Below are positions 1 through 7,688 of a stretch of DNA of 34,023 bases, piece by piece. The DNA is taken from the NCBI GenBank assembly GCA_012838225.1, contig DUPT01000001.1, forward strand, positions 1 to 34,023, read 5' to 3'. This DNA comes from Tissierellia bacterium. GTDB taxonomy: Bacteria > Bacillota > Clostridia > Peptostreptococcales > Acidaminobacteraceae. The position numbers and the translations under genes are program-made. Below the pieces are notes generated by a model, which saw nothing but the letters and a program-made list of their open reading frames with translations, searched no databases and was not told the DNA's origin. Within the stretch, counting starts at the first letter, position 1. Each line of letters starts with the position of its first letter.

Positions 1-97
1 AAAAAGATGTATGTAAGACGAGTCGCGTCATATTTTTGATAACTTGTCAACTATTTATTGTAAATATATATAATATATTTTATTCATGGATGGAAGT

Positions 98-130
98 AAA
101 AAAAAGCAGAGACCTGATTTCAGATCTCTG
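98..130 (-). terminator. Rho-independent terminator of the TcaA-like gene
   Basis: Read on the minus strand, arms at 121-130 and 107-116 form a 10-position stem with one mismatch and a 4-base loop. It is followed by an eight-base T run (the A run at 98-105 on the plus strand). It lies about 50 bases past the stop codon at 179. The remaining 1-97 is very AT-rich, and I see no gene in it. Confidence 0.85.
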
Positions 131-178
131 ATTTTCTGGTTCTACTAACTTAATGACATTGCCCGCGGGGCGTTTTTT

Positions 179-1771
179 CTATTGGATATAGACCAAGGTA
201 TTGTCTTCGGGAATGACATAATCATACAGCAGCTCTTCATCATAGAACAGCCATTTGTCCTGGGCCTGATCATAGATCATTTTCTTGTGCCAGCTGGTAT
301 GATTCTGATAATCGGTCTCGATGTATTTGATATAGTAGCTCTCGATAAACTCGGCATAGGCCCGGCCATCTTGAGCATAGACCCGAAACGAGTCATTGCT
401 AAAGCGAATGGCAAACGGCTCATAGTCAAGGCTGCCATCGCCCTGCTTGAACTCCTCGAGCGCTTGGTTCAACCGTTCTTCGATGGGCGAACCGGGCTGG
501 ATATTGCTGTAGGGCTCCATCGACTTTTGCTTGAGTGATTCATAGGAATCACTGACAAAGCGTCGGGTGGCATTCATCAAGGTGCCTTTGAGCTCCTCCG
601 TCAATTCGAGCGCCACTTCTTTTCCGCCCAGGCTCTCAGTCAGGGACTGCTCAAACGGCGTCTGCTCGGTGCCCTCGCCCTGCAATCGGACGACATCGGT
701 CCCAAGCTCGATCGGTCCGACAACATAATCGCAATCAGCGAAGTCGCGATAGCTCCCGACATTTTCACCGTTTACGAACACGATATCCTCCGGCTGGGCT
801 CTGGCCAGTACCAAGCCATTGACGAGCTCGAAGCTGATCGGCCCTTCGGCCTGTTCGACCTCATTGGTCACCACCTGACCCATTGGGGTATCGATCTTCA
901 GCTGATACTTGGTGCCCGGTGGGTGGATCCCCAGCAGTTCAGGCCGGTGATCGACATCTCGAACGCTCAGGTTCGAGTCCTGGCCATCGATAAAGATCCG
1001 ACCCGATTGATAGATCGAGCGGATCGTCGGCAATACGGCTCCGGCTCGAGGGTAGAGACTGATCCGATCGTTTTGGAAGCGCTTGGCGTGATGAGACACC
1101 TCGACCTCTTCGGTCAGGCTCGGCCCATCCGCCGTATGATAGACGGCCTGATAGATGCCGGGCATCAGCGACACTTCCCCTCGGTCATTGGCAGATAGAT
1201 CGAGGCTCTCCTCCCCCAGCTCGACCCGGTAGGGCGTCTCAGCCGTGAGCACCTCGACCGTGACCGGCCGAAGGCTCAGCCGATGTGTCGGGATATAGCG
1301 CAGCGTCTTCTCACCGGGGGCGATCTCGAGATCACCCGAGCGGAGCTCTCGCAGGGCTTCACTCATCCGTTCGCGATAGTCGTCGCGCGATAAGAGCTCT
1401 CTCAGTCTGGTCCACTGGTCCTCACTCAGCTCGGTATCGGTTTCTTTTAGGCGGGCGATCGTTTCATTGGTGCTTCGGCCGACGATGACCAGGCTCTCGT
1501 CTCGGACGGCTTTGTCACTGTTGGCCTGAGAGATGAAATAATAGGTCGCCCCCAGCGCCAGCGCGATCAGGAGCAGAAAGGCAAATAGGCCCACCATCGG
1601 CCCGATAAAGCGGGTGGCTTTTCCGGTACTGGTTTGACGCGCGATCGAACGCTGCTGATCAAAGCCGCAGCTCGGACAGTAGCGGTCGGTCTGATTCAGC
1701 GGTGTGGCACAGTTTTTACACACCGTCGTCGGCTTTTGATAATTGCTGCTTGCCGGATGTTTTGTCTTCAT
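179..1771 (-). CDS. TcaA/YvbJ-like zinc-ribbon membrane protein
   Basis: A 530-residue membrane-anchored protein. An N-terminal zinc ribbon is visible as CxxC at C18/C21 and CxxC at C32/C35. A single hydrophobic segment follows at about 57-79, and then a long extracytoplasmic region. The order (zinc ribbon, one TM helix, repeated beta-rich domains, C-terminal NTF2-like region rich in Tyr) matches the TcaA/YvbJ family of Bacillota. TcaA in staphylococci affects glycopeptide susceptibility and cell-wall stress; that role is family knowledge and is not shown here. The ATG at 1771 has a GGGGGAAG ribosome-binding site and a good promoter just upstream, and a terminator follows, so it is a single-gene unit. 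The gene diverges from the yczE-like gene. The family call is fairly secure, the function is not. Confidence 0.75.
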   Translation of the reverse strand: MKTKHPASSNYQKPTTVCKNCATPLNQTDRYCPSCGFDQQRSIARQTSTGKATRFIGPMVGLFAFLLLIALALGATYYFISQANSDKAVRDESLVIVGRSTNETIARLKETDTELSEDQWTRLRELLSRDDYRERMSEALRELRSGDLEIAPGEKTLRYIPTHRLSLRPVTVEVLTAETPYRVELGEESLDLSANDRGEVSLMPGIYQAVYHTADGPSLTEEVEVSHHAKRFQNDRISLYPRAGAVLPTIRSIYQSGRIFIDGQDSNLSVRDVDHRPELLGIHPPGTKYQLKIDTPMGQVVTNEVEQAEGPISFELVNGLVLARAQPEDIVFVNGENVGSYRDFADCDYVVGPIELGTDVVRLQGEGTEQTPFEQSLTESLGGKEVALELTEELKGTLMNATRRFVSDSYESLKQKSMEPYSNIQPGSPIEERLNQALEEFKQGDGSLDYEPFAIRFSNDSFRVYAQDGRAYAEFIESYYIKYIETDYQNHTSWHKKMIYDQAQDKWLFYDEELLYDYVIPEDNTLVYIQ

Positions 1772-1791
1772 ACTTCCCCCTTCTTGTTTTC

Positions 1792-1819
1792 ATTATACGG
1801 TTTTCACATAATTGTGCAA
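1792..1819 (-). promoter_or_regulatory. Promoter of the TcaA-like gene
   Basis: Minus-strand -35 TTGCAC (1814-1819), a 16-base spacer and a perfect -10 TATAAT (1792-1797), 21 bases before the ATG at 1771. Confidence 0.75.
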
Positions 1820-1839
1820 TCTTTTGTCGTCGCTTCCGC

Positions 1840-1858
1840 TATAATGGCTCTAGGGAGG
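1840..1858 (+). promoter_or_regulatory. -10 box and ribosome-binding site of the yczE-like gene
   Basis: A perfect TATAAT lies at 1840-1845 and AGGGAGG at 1852-1858, five bases before a GTG at 1864. No good -35 sits at normal spacing. The transcript would have an extremely short leader, because the SD begins only six bases after the -10. The SD settles the GTG start; the open frame extends further upstream without support. Confidence 0.55.
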
Positions 1859-1863
1859 CTGCC

Positions 1864-2505
1864 GTGAAAAAACACTTTTGGATTCGTTTTCTCAAACTGA
1901 TTTTCGGACTATTTCTTCATGGCCTGGGCATTGTCATGCAGATCCAGGCAAATATCGGCTATGCTCCCTGGGATGTGCTCCACGTCGGCTTAGCCCAAAC
2001 CATCGGCCTCACGATCGGTCAAGCCAGTATCAGCGTGGGCTTGATGATCCTGCTGATCGATCTGTTGCTGAAGGAGCCGCTTGGGCTGGGCACCATCCTC
2101 AATATGCTGCTGGTCGGACTGTTTGTCGATCTGATCATGAGTACCGGTCTGATCCCGGTGATGAGTCACCTTATCGGGAGTGTCCTGCTGTTATTTTTGG
2201 GACTGGTCGTCTTGGCGCTGGGCGTCTATTTCTATATCGGCAGCGGCTTTGGCGCCGGTCCGAGAGATACGCTGATGGTGGCCCTGAACCGCCGACTGAA
2301 TGTCCCGATCGGCATCGCCCGCTCAGGCATCGAGTTCACGGCGCTCGTCATCGGCTGGCTGCTGGGCGGAATGGTCGGGATCGGTACGATCATGGCCGTC
2401 ATATTGATCGGCTTTATCCTCCAGAGCCTGTTTCGGCTGCTTCGGTTTGAACCCAAAGACGTCGCCCATGAGACCCTCACCGATTATCTGCCCGCAAAGA
2501 AATAA
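1864..2505 (+). CDS. YczE/YyaS/YitT-family integral membrane protein
   Basis: A 213-residue protein made of about five hydrophobic helices with a short charged tail. The conserved start of the family is visible: a glycine-rich first helix, then IGYAPWDVLHVGL after it. The second half repeats the theme with GSGFGAGPRDTLMVAL, as expected for the internally duplicated YczE/YitT family. Bacillus YczE is a membrane protein reported to influence nonribosomal peptide production; the molecular function of the family is not established. The GTG start is chosen because of the AGGGAGG site five bases upstream. The stop TAA coincides with the first copy of an 11-bp direct repeat, so the original terminator has been moved 287 bp downstream. 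Confidence 0.8.
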   Translation: MKKHFWIRFLKLIFGLFLHGLGIVMQIQANIGYAPWDVLHVGLAQTIGLTIGQASISVGLMILLIDLLLKEPLGLGTILNMLLVGLFVDLIMSTGLIPVMSHLIGSVLLLFLGLVVLALGVYFYIGSGFGAGPRDTLMVALNRRLNVPIGIARSGIEFTALVIGWLLGGMVGIGTIMAVILIGFILQSLFRLLRFEPKDVAHETLTDYLPAKK

Positions 2506-2513
2506 CAGCCATC

Positions 2514-2729
2514 AATGACCAAACTCAAGCCATTGCCAGCGCTATAGAGCCGATCAAAGAATCTGACGCTTATCTCTTCCAATCGGAAAATACCTCACCG
2601 GAGCCTGTCCGAGTCGTATCGCCGGGCCAAAGTGACGGTTCATCGATCACAAGAGAAGAAATCGAAAAGGTTGAGGATACGATAAGACGGCGGAGGCTTA
2701 TGGCTGAAGACGAACTTTTATTCAAATAA
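2514..2729 (+). pseudogene. Captured C-terminal gene fragment, no start codon
   Basis: An open frame runs from 2472 to the TAA at 2727-2729 but has no plausible start with a ribosome-binding site. The part inside the insertion encodes about 71 residues of protein-like composition, ending in a charged helix (EEIEKVEDTIRRRR) and then MAEDELLFK. I do not recognise the parent family. It reads as the 3' end of a gene whose 5' part is absent. Confidence 0.45.
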
Positions 2730-2741
2730 TCGAAGGAAAAA

Positions 2742-2792
2742 ATGTCTGAAGTAAATGTACAAATCACTGCTGATTATGTCCACACGCTGTAA
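2742..2792 (+). pseudogene. Captured gene start, 16 codons
   Basis: AAGGA lies five bases before an ATG at 2742, which opens a 16-codon frame (MSEVNVQITADYVHTL). The frame stops at the TAA that belongs to the second 11-bp repeat. The gap of 12 bases after the preceding fragment looks like a normal operon junction. The best reading is the 5' end of the next gene of the donor operon, cut off at the insertion edge. A functional micropeptide is possible but has no other support. Confidence 0.35.
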
Positions 2793-2818
2793 CAGCCATC
2801 TAAGACGGCTGTTCTTTT
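2791..2818 (+). terminator. Terminator originally belonging to the yczE-like gene
   Basis: AACAGCC (2791-2797) pairs with GGCTGTT (2807-2813) and is followed by CTTTT. It overlaps the stop codon of the convergent HD-domain gene at 2800-2802. Confidence 0.7.
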
Positions 2819-3237
2819 GTTGCTTCCAGTGCATTGAGTTTGTCGAGGGCTGCTTCATACTGTCTGATCTTCTCAGGCTTTATCAGGCCGCTGTGATAGG
2901 CTCGGCTGAGATTATCATTGAGGTCGGCCCGTTTGACCAAGCGGGCCAACCGGTTGTCGAAGGCTCGGTCCAGGTAGGTCGAATAGTCCTCGCCCTCGCG
3001 CCGACTGAGCGCATCGACGGCCGAGACAATCTCAGTCGAAAAATCCCGGGCCAGTTCAGCCAAGCTGAGCTCACTGTCTTCGATCACATCGTGCAACACA
3101 GCCACCACCTGAGCGGTCGGATCGGTCTGGGCCAGCATGACGCGCAGCGGATGCAGGATATAGGGCTGATCGGCCTTATCGACCTGTCCGGCATGAAGCC
3201 TAGCCGCCAGTCTGATCGCCTTTGTCAGAGTGTCCAT
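2800..3237 (-). CDS. HD-domain protein, RelA/SpoT-type small alarmone hydrolase-like
   Basis: A 145-residue single-domain protein. Metal-binding HD-fold motifs are visible in order: H29 in ILHP, H49-D50 in LHDVIED (with E53/D54), and D105 in KRADLNDN. This pattern fits the MESH1/small alarmone hydrolase branch, the hydrolase half of RelA/SpoT, which removes the 3' pyrophosphate from (p)ppGpp; no synthetase domain is present. Activity on (p)ppGpp is inferred from the family. The ATG at 3237 overlaps the stop of the upstream membrane-protein gene by one base (TAATG), implying translational coupling. The same frame stays open to 3519, but that part only shadows the upstream gene. Confidence 0.7.
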   Translation of the reverse strand: MDTLTKAIRLAARLHAGQVDKADQPYILHPLRVMLAQTDPTAQVVAVLHDVIEDSELSLAELARDFSTEIVSAVDALSRREGEDYSTYLDRAFDNRLARLVKRADLNDNLSRAYHSGLIKPEKIRQYEAALDKLNALEATKEQPS

Positions 3238-3638
3238 TATTCGAGCTGTCCGATGGCCTCTTCGTGATCCGGTCCGGCCTTGACGGCGTACCAGACGGCC
3301 AGGAATTTGATGACCGATTCTACGACCGGCATGATGCGGGTGCCAAAGCTCATGCTGCCGCCCAGATAGCCGTAGAGACCCAATACGATCCCGATCAACA
3401 GAATGATCAGACCGACCTTCTTGAGCATAAACAGCAGGATCAGACCGAGGATGGTGAGGGCACTGGCTGCGATGGCCACGATCAGCGTCGTCTGCATCGA
3501 GCTTGGCAGATTGTACCACTGTGAGTCAAAGCTCAGATACGTCCGGACGATGCGAAAGATCACCCACAGCTCGTATAGGAACAAGGCGCCCAATACGATG
3601 ATAAACATTGGATGACGAAATTTAGAGTCAGCTTTCAT
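3237..3638 (-). CDS. Small integral membrane protein, unknown function
   Basis: A 133-residue protein with about four hydrophobic stretches, near residues 11-30, 48-70, 73-92 and 100-118. The N-terminus is short and cytoplasm-like, and the C-terminus is acidic. I do not recognise a family. AAGGGAGG lies six bases before the ATG at 3638. A TATATT box at 3669-3674 (minus) is a possible -10, with a poor -35. The gene is coupled to the downstream HD-domain hydrolase, so the pair probably acts in one process, but nothing in the sequence says which. Confidence 0.7.
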   Translation of the reverse strand: MKADSKFRHPMFIIVLGALFLYELWVIFRIVRTYLSFDSQWYNLPSSMQTTLIVAIAASALTILGLILLFMLKKVGLIILLIGIVLGLYGYLGGSMSFGTRIMPVVESVIKFLAVWYAVKAGPDHEEAIGQLE

Positions 3639-3698
3639 ATGATTCCTCCCTTGTGTGCTTCCTTAGAAAATATACCCAATCAGCTCACGCTTTCATCT

Positions 3699-3731
3699 AA
3701 AAAAACATCCCGAGACCGTATCGCGGGATGT
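3699..3731 (-). terminator. Terminator of the CNNM/CorC operon
   Basis: Minus-strand stem ACATCCCG (3724-3731) with CGGGATGT (3705-3712), followed by a T run (A run 3699-3705). It starts nine bases past the stop codon of the last operon gene. The plus strand also has TTTT after the stem, so weak bidirectional function is possible. Confidence 0.85.
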
Positions 3732-3739
3732 TTTAAGCT

Positions 3740-4987
3740 TTATTTGGTTTCGATCCGGAGCGTTTCGATCCGGTTCTTGTCGATCTCTTCGACCTTGAAG
3801 GTCACCCCATCGATCTGGATGATCTCGCCGGGCTCGGGCAGGCCGCCCAGTTCGCCCAGGACAAAGCCGCCGATCGAATCAAAGTCTTCGCTCTCGAAGC
3901 GCGTGCCGATCATCTCATTGACGAGCTCGATCCGAGCCGCCCCATCGACGATATACTCGTCCTCTTGGATGACCTCGATCTCATCTTCATGCAGATCGTA
4001 TTCATCGGCGATATCGCCAACGATCTCTTCGACCAGATCCTCCATCGTGACGACCCCGGCCGTTCCGCCGTACTCATCGAGCACGATCGCGATCGGGATG
4101 TGCTTCTGACGCATATCCTCAAACAGCTGAGCCGTTCGCTTGAACTCATACGTGAAATAGGGTTCGCGCAAGACTTCGGTGATAACAAAATTTTCCCGGG
4201 TGACATTGTTTAGGATCAGGTCCTTGATATAGATCACACCCACGATATCATCGGGCGTCTCCTGATAGACCGGGATGCGTGAGAACTGCTCGGTCTTAAA
4301 CGAACACACCACATCGTCATAGGTCGCCTCCAGATTGATGGCGATCATATCGGTCCGCGGTGTCATGACATCCTTGGCCTGTGAATCACCGAAGGCAAAC
4401 ACATTGTTGATCATTTTGCGCTCATCCCCCTCAAGCACACCCTCTTCGTGGGATACATTGACGATGGTCTTGAGCTCTTCTTGGGTGATAAACGGTTGAG
4501 CCAGATCGGTCGAGCCGCCGAGCAGACGGACAAAGCCGTTGGTGACAAACATGATAATGCGGGTGATCGGACTAAACAGCTTGATCACGACCGACACCAT
4601 CGGCGCCAGTCTTAGGCTGGCCCGCTCGGAGTTGGCGGCGGCCACGCTTTTGGGCGTGATCTCACCGAAGATCAGGATCAACACGGTCATGACCGCGGTG
4701 GCGATGGCAGCGCCCAGCCCCGGGAAGTATTTGGTAAACAGGACGGTCGCAATCGCAGAGGCTGCAATATTGACCAGGTTGTTGCCGACAAGGATCGAAC
4801 CGAGAAAACGGTTCGGCTGTTCGATCAAACGGCTGATCGTGTCTGCCCGAGGTACTCCGGCCTCCTGCATATGGCGCAGTCGGATCTTGCTAAGTGACAT
4901 CATGGCAGTTTCTGAGGCGGAAAAGAAGGCTGATAGTGATAGCAGTATCACTAAAAAGACGATCTGTCCCGCGTCGCTAGGGTCCAT
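3740..4987 (-). CDS. CNNM/CorC-family transporter-like protein (third of three)
   Basis: A 415-residue protein with a DUF21/CNNM membrane domain (about 1-190; early motif FFSASETAMMSLS, then FGEITPKSVAA). Two CBS motifs follow at about 205-325 (SRIPVYQE, and the nucleotide-site-like VLDEYGGTAGVVTMEDLVEE). A C-terminal CorC_HlyC FAD-like domain occupies about 340-415. Family members are linked to magnesium or cobalt efflux and older 'hemolysin' names; the direct substrate here is unknown. The ATG at 4987 overlaps the TGA of the preceding paralogue by one base. It ends next to the operon terminator, so it is the last gene of the triplet. Confidence 0.9.
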   Translation of the reverse strand: MDPSDAGQIVFLVILLSLSAFFSASETAMMSLSKIRLRHMQEAGVPRADTISRLIEQPNRFLGSILVGNNLVNIAASAIATVLFTKYFPGLGAAIATAVMTVLILIFGEITPKSVAAANSERASLRLAPMVSVVIKLFSPITRIIMFVTNGFVRLLGGSTDLAQPFITQEELKTIVNVSHEEGVLEGDERKMINNVFAFGDSQAKDVMTPRTDMIAINLEATYDDVVCSFKTEQFSRIPVYQETPDDIVGVIYIKDLILNNVTRENFVITEVLREPYFTYEFKRTAQLFEDMRQKHIPIAIVLDEYGGTAGVVTMEDLVEEIVGDIADEYDLHEDEIEVIQEDEYIVDGAARIELVNEMIGTRFESEDFDSIGGFVLGELGGLPEPGEIIQIDGVTFKVEEIDKNRIETLRIETK

Positions 4988-6276
4988 CAGTTATTTGGTC
5001 TCCTTTGTTCATTGTTATTTATATCCTCGGACTCGATCTGATCCAAGCGGACCCGATCGACCCGTAGATTGGCCATTTCCAACACGCTCAGGTGAGCGTT
5101 TTCATATTCGAAGGAATCTCCCACCTGGGGATAGCCTCCGACCATTTCGATAAACCAGCCGCCGACCGTATCAGAGTCGAATTCGAACTCATCCTCATCC
5201 CAGGCCATCAGATCGATCAGATCGGCCACGCTCATGTCGCCATCGAGCTCGTAGCAGGTTTCACTCAGCTGTCGGACCTCCTCGTACACCTCATCATCCT
5301 CGTCCCAGATCTCACCGACCAGGGTCTCCATGATGTCCTCGATCGTCACGATGCCGATGCAGCCGCCGTAGTCGTCGGTCACGATGCCCAGATGCATCTG
5401 CGATTGGCGAAGCTTTTCTAAGGCGCTGGGCAGGCGAGTGGTCTTATACAGATAGATCGGGGATCGCAAGAGGCTGCGGATCTTGGTCTCAGGATCCTCA
5501 ATGATCGCCCGGTAGAAGTGGTTCAGATAGAGGATGCCGATGATATTGTCCATCGTCTTTTCGTATACCGGGATCCTGGTATAGGGCGAGGCCTGGATCT
5601 GTTCGAGGATCTCTTGACGATCATCGGTCAGATCGATGGCATACATATCGACCCGAGGGATCAGGATCTCATTGACCGATCGCTCGGTGAAATCGAGGGC
5701 CGAACTCAAAATATTCTTTCGGTTCTGATCGATGATGCCTTCCGTCTCGACGGTCTCAAGCAGGTTGACGAGCTCTTCTTCGACGGCCTCGGCCTGCTCT
5801 TCTTTATCCAGGATCTCCCCTTGAAAGCGGCCCTTGACCAGCTTAACGATCGGCTCGGTCAAGAAAATGATCGGCGAGAATAGACCCATGAACAGCTTGA
5901 GCGGCCGGGCAGCAAACATCGCAATCGTCAGCGAGTGTTTTTTAGCAATGATCTTGGGCGTTGTTTCCCCAAAGATCAGGATCAGGATCGTCATGCCAAG
6001 TGCAGCGGCTGAGGTGGCCTTCTCACCAAAGAGCGTGATCGCCAAGTAGGTGGCCACCGTCGAGGCGGCAATATTGACCAGGTTGTTACCGATCAGGATG
6101 GTCGTCAGGGCTCGCTCAAAGCGCGAGTAGATCTGATAGGCCAGCTTGGCCCGTTTATCCCCCGTATCCATCATCGTTTCCAACCGGACCCGGTTGATCG
6201 AGGAATACGCGATCTCCGAGCCGCTAAAGAAGGCCGAGAGCATGATCAGACCCACGATGGCTAAGGCAAAATTCAT
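4987..6276 (-). CDS. CNNM/CorC-family transporter-like protein (second of three)
   Basis: A 429-residue paralogue with the same order: DUF21 membrane domain (FFSGSEIAYSSIN near the N-terminus, FGETTPKIIAKKHS after the third helix), tandem CBS domains (TRIPVYEKTMDNIIGILY and VTDDYGGCIGIVTIEDIME) and a CorC_HlyC domain. It has a longer acidic linker before the CBS pair and an Asn-rich tail. The CBS pair commonly binds adenine nucleotide or Mg-ATP in CNNM relatives. The start overlaps the upstream gene stop by four bases (ATGA), so translation is coupled. The three paralogues differ enough to suggest old duplications with different roles. Confidence 0.9.
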   Translation of the reverse strand: MNFALAIVGLIMLSAFFSGSEIAYSSINRVRLETMMDTGDKRAKLAYQIYSRFERALTTILIGNNLVNIAASTVATYLAITLFGEKATSAAALGMTILILIFGETTPKIIAKKHSLTIAMFAARPLKLFMGLFSPIIFLTEPIVKLVKGRFQGEILDKEEQAEAVEEELVNLLETVETEGIIDQNRKNILSSALDFTERSVNEILIPRVDMYAIDLTDDRQEILEQIQASPYTRIPVYEKTMDNIIGILYLNHFYRAIIEDPETKIRSLLRSPIYLYKTTRLPSALEKLRQSQMHLGIVTDDYGGCIGIVTIEDIMETLVGEIWDEDDEVYEEVRQLSETCYELDGDMSVADLIDLMAWDEDEFEFDSDTVGGWFIEMVGGYPQVGDSFEYENAHLSVLEMANLRVDRVRLDQIESEDINNNEQRRPNN

Positions 6277-7562
6277 CGCTCACCTCCATTGCCATCCACC
6301 GGCTCGGCCGGCGCTTCATACTCGAGCAATAGACTGCGGATGCGGCGATTGTCCATCGTTAGGACCGTCACCAACAGCTCCTTATATACCATCTGATCAC
6401 CCTCATGCGGGATGCGAGCCAGTGACTCATACACCCAGGTGCTCAGCGTATCGTGAGCGATCTCATCGACATCCGGGTCGTCAAAGCCGATCAGCTCAAA
6501 CACCTCCTCGACCATCATCTCAGAGTCGACCTCATAGCGGTGATCATCGAGCGGTTTAAAGTATTCGACTGCAATATCATCCTCATCCCAGATCTCACCG
6601 ACCAATTCTTCGAGGATGTCCTCGACCGTCACCACCCCGACCACGCCGCCAAAGGTATTGGTGACGATGGCCAGATTGACCTTTTGGCGACTCATCTCGG
6701 TCAACAGATCATCGATATAGGTGCTGCTAAAGACAAATAACGGCGGATCGAGAAAGTCATAGACATTGGCCGGCTTGCCCAATTGGAAGCTGGCCCGCAG
6801 ATACTTCCTGATCTGCAAGACCCCGACCACCTCATCGATCGAATCATTATAGACCGGGATCCTCGAGTGCTTGCTGTTTTTGATGGTATCAAAGATCTCT
6901 TGGGCATCATCGGTACAATCGACCGCCACGATATCGGTCCGAACGGTCTTGATATTGTCCACGATCTTATCGCCAAACTTGAGTGCGGTATGCACCCAAT
7001 CACCCTTTTCAGCCTCCATCGCTCCCTCGTCTTTGATGGATTCGATGATGCTGTAGAACTCTTCTTCGGTCACCGTGGCCTTTTTTTCGGTAATGAACAG
7101 ACGCGAAATCAGGTTTCCAATCCCGGCGAGGATAAAAGAAACCGGACGAAAAATAAACATCAGGACTTTCAGTGAAGGAGACACGAAGACGGAATAGCGC
7201 TCACTATAGGCCTTGGCCAAGGTCTTAGGCAGCATCTCACTGACAAAGAACACGATGACCGTGATCACCACGGTCACATAGACCAGTGACGACGGCCCCC
7301 ACAGTCTGGTAGCAATCAGTGTGGCCACGGCTGCGGCAAATATGTGAGCGATGTTGTTTCCGATCAGGATCGTGCTGATGGCATCGTCAAAATGAGACAG
7401 AATATAGAGTGCCTTCGCAGCATTTTTATCGCCTTTGTCTGCCCGGATCTTCAGCCTCGATTGCGAAACCGATGCTAATGAGATCTCAGAAGCTGCGAAG
7501 TATGCACCTAGCACTATAAAGAAAACTAGCAGTAGGTACAACCACCACCCAACGTCATCCAT
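6273..7562 (-). CDS. CNNM/CorC-family transporter-like protein (first of three)
   Basis: A 429-residue protein with an N-terminal DUF21 domain (YFAASEISLASVS, then VSEMLPKTLAKAYSE). CBS domains follow (SRIPVYNDSIDEVVGVLQ; VTNTFGGVVGVVTVEDILEE), with a C-terminal CorC_HlyC region and an acidic, Gly-rich tail. The second CBS has TNTFGG where the other two paralogues have a DEYGG/DDYGG core, so its ligand site may differ. It is the first operon gene, with a TTGACA promoter upstream. AAGGAGG precedes the ATG by 12 bases, rather far for efficient initiation; no closer in-frame start is seen. Confidence 0.9.
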   Translation of the reverse strand: MDDVGWWLYLLLVFFIVLGAYFAASEISLASVSQSRLKIRADKGDKNAAKALYILSHFDDAISTILIGNNIAHIFAAAVATLIATRLWGPSSLVYVTVVITVIVFFVSEMLPKTLAKAYSERYSVFVSPSLKVLMFIFRPVSFILAGIGNLISRLFITEKKATVTEEEFYSIIESIKDEGAMEAEKGDWVHTALKFGDKIVDNIKTVRTDIVAVDCTDDAQEIFDTIKNSKHSRIPVYNDSIDEVVGVLQIRKYLRASFQLGKPANVYDFLDPPLFVFSSTYIDDLLTEMSRQKVNLAIVTNTFGGVVGVVTVEDILEELVGEIWDEDDIAVEYFKPLDDHRYEVDSEMMVEEVFELIGFDDPDVDEIAHDTLSTWVYESLARIPHEGDQMVYKELLVTVLTMDNRRIRSLLLEYEAPAEPVDGNGGER

Positions 7563-7611
7563 GGGGAATCAAAACCTCCTTCAGGTTCAAGAATTAATCA
7601 AAGATAGTAAA

Positions 7612-7640
7612 AGTGTAACGGAAAGTGAGCCGCTTGTCAA
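7612..7640 (-). promoter_or_regulatory. Promoter of the CNNM/CorC operon
   Basis: Minus-strand consensus -35 TTGACA (7635-7640), 17-base spacer, -10 TACACT (7612-7617). The leader is about 45 bases. A GC-rich palindrome directly abuts the -35 on its upstream side. Confidence 0.75.
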
Positions 7641-7662
7641 TCAGGCCGGCCTGATCGGCCGG
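7641..7662. repeat. GC-rich palindromes abutting a -35 box
   Basis: A perfect 14-bp palindrome, TCAGGCCGGCCTGA, lies at 7641-7654. It overlaps a second inverted repeat (CCGGCC 7646-7651, GGCCGG 7657-7662, loop of five). There is no T run on either side, so it is a poor terminator for the glycosylase gene that ends at 7689. Its place next to the -35 suggests an operator, which is inference. Confidence 0.5.
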
Positions 7663-7688
7663 AGCCAAATAGGACAGCTTTTGACCAG

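Larger units (their letters stand above)
2503..2800. repeat. 287-bp insertion bounded by 11-bp direct repeats
   Basis: TAACAGCCATC occurs at 2503-2513 and again at 2790-2800. The first copy contains the yczE stop codon. The second forms the left arm of a terminator hairpin. Removing one repeat plus the DNA between would place the terminator directly on the yczE stop codon, which is the expected compact layout. The segment has no transposase and no clear terminal inverted repeats. It appears to hold the end of one gene and the beginning of another, so it looks like captured filler DNA. Confidence 0.65.

Noticed and set aside
1-97. Possible plus-strand promoter (TTGTCA 44-49, TATATA 67-72)
   Set aside because: The boxes lie in AT-rich DNA that matches by chance, and they would direct RNA into the end of the convergent TcaA-like gene with no gene to serve.
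1702-1863. N-terminal extension of the yczE-like frame
   Set aside because: It has no ribosome-binding site and runs through both promoters; the GTG at 1864 has AGGGAGG at five bases.
1878-2450. Long open frame inside the yczE-like gene
   Set aside because: It is a frame shadow: low-complexity Arg/Pro/His-rich sequence with no SD, over a clear membrane protein gene.
3238-3519. Upstream extension of the HD-domain gene
   Set aside because: The residues only read the neighbouring membrane-protein gene in another frame; the real start is the TAATG junction at 3237.
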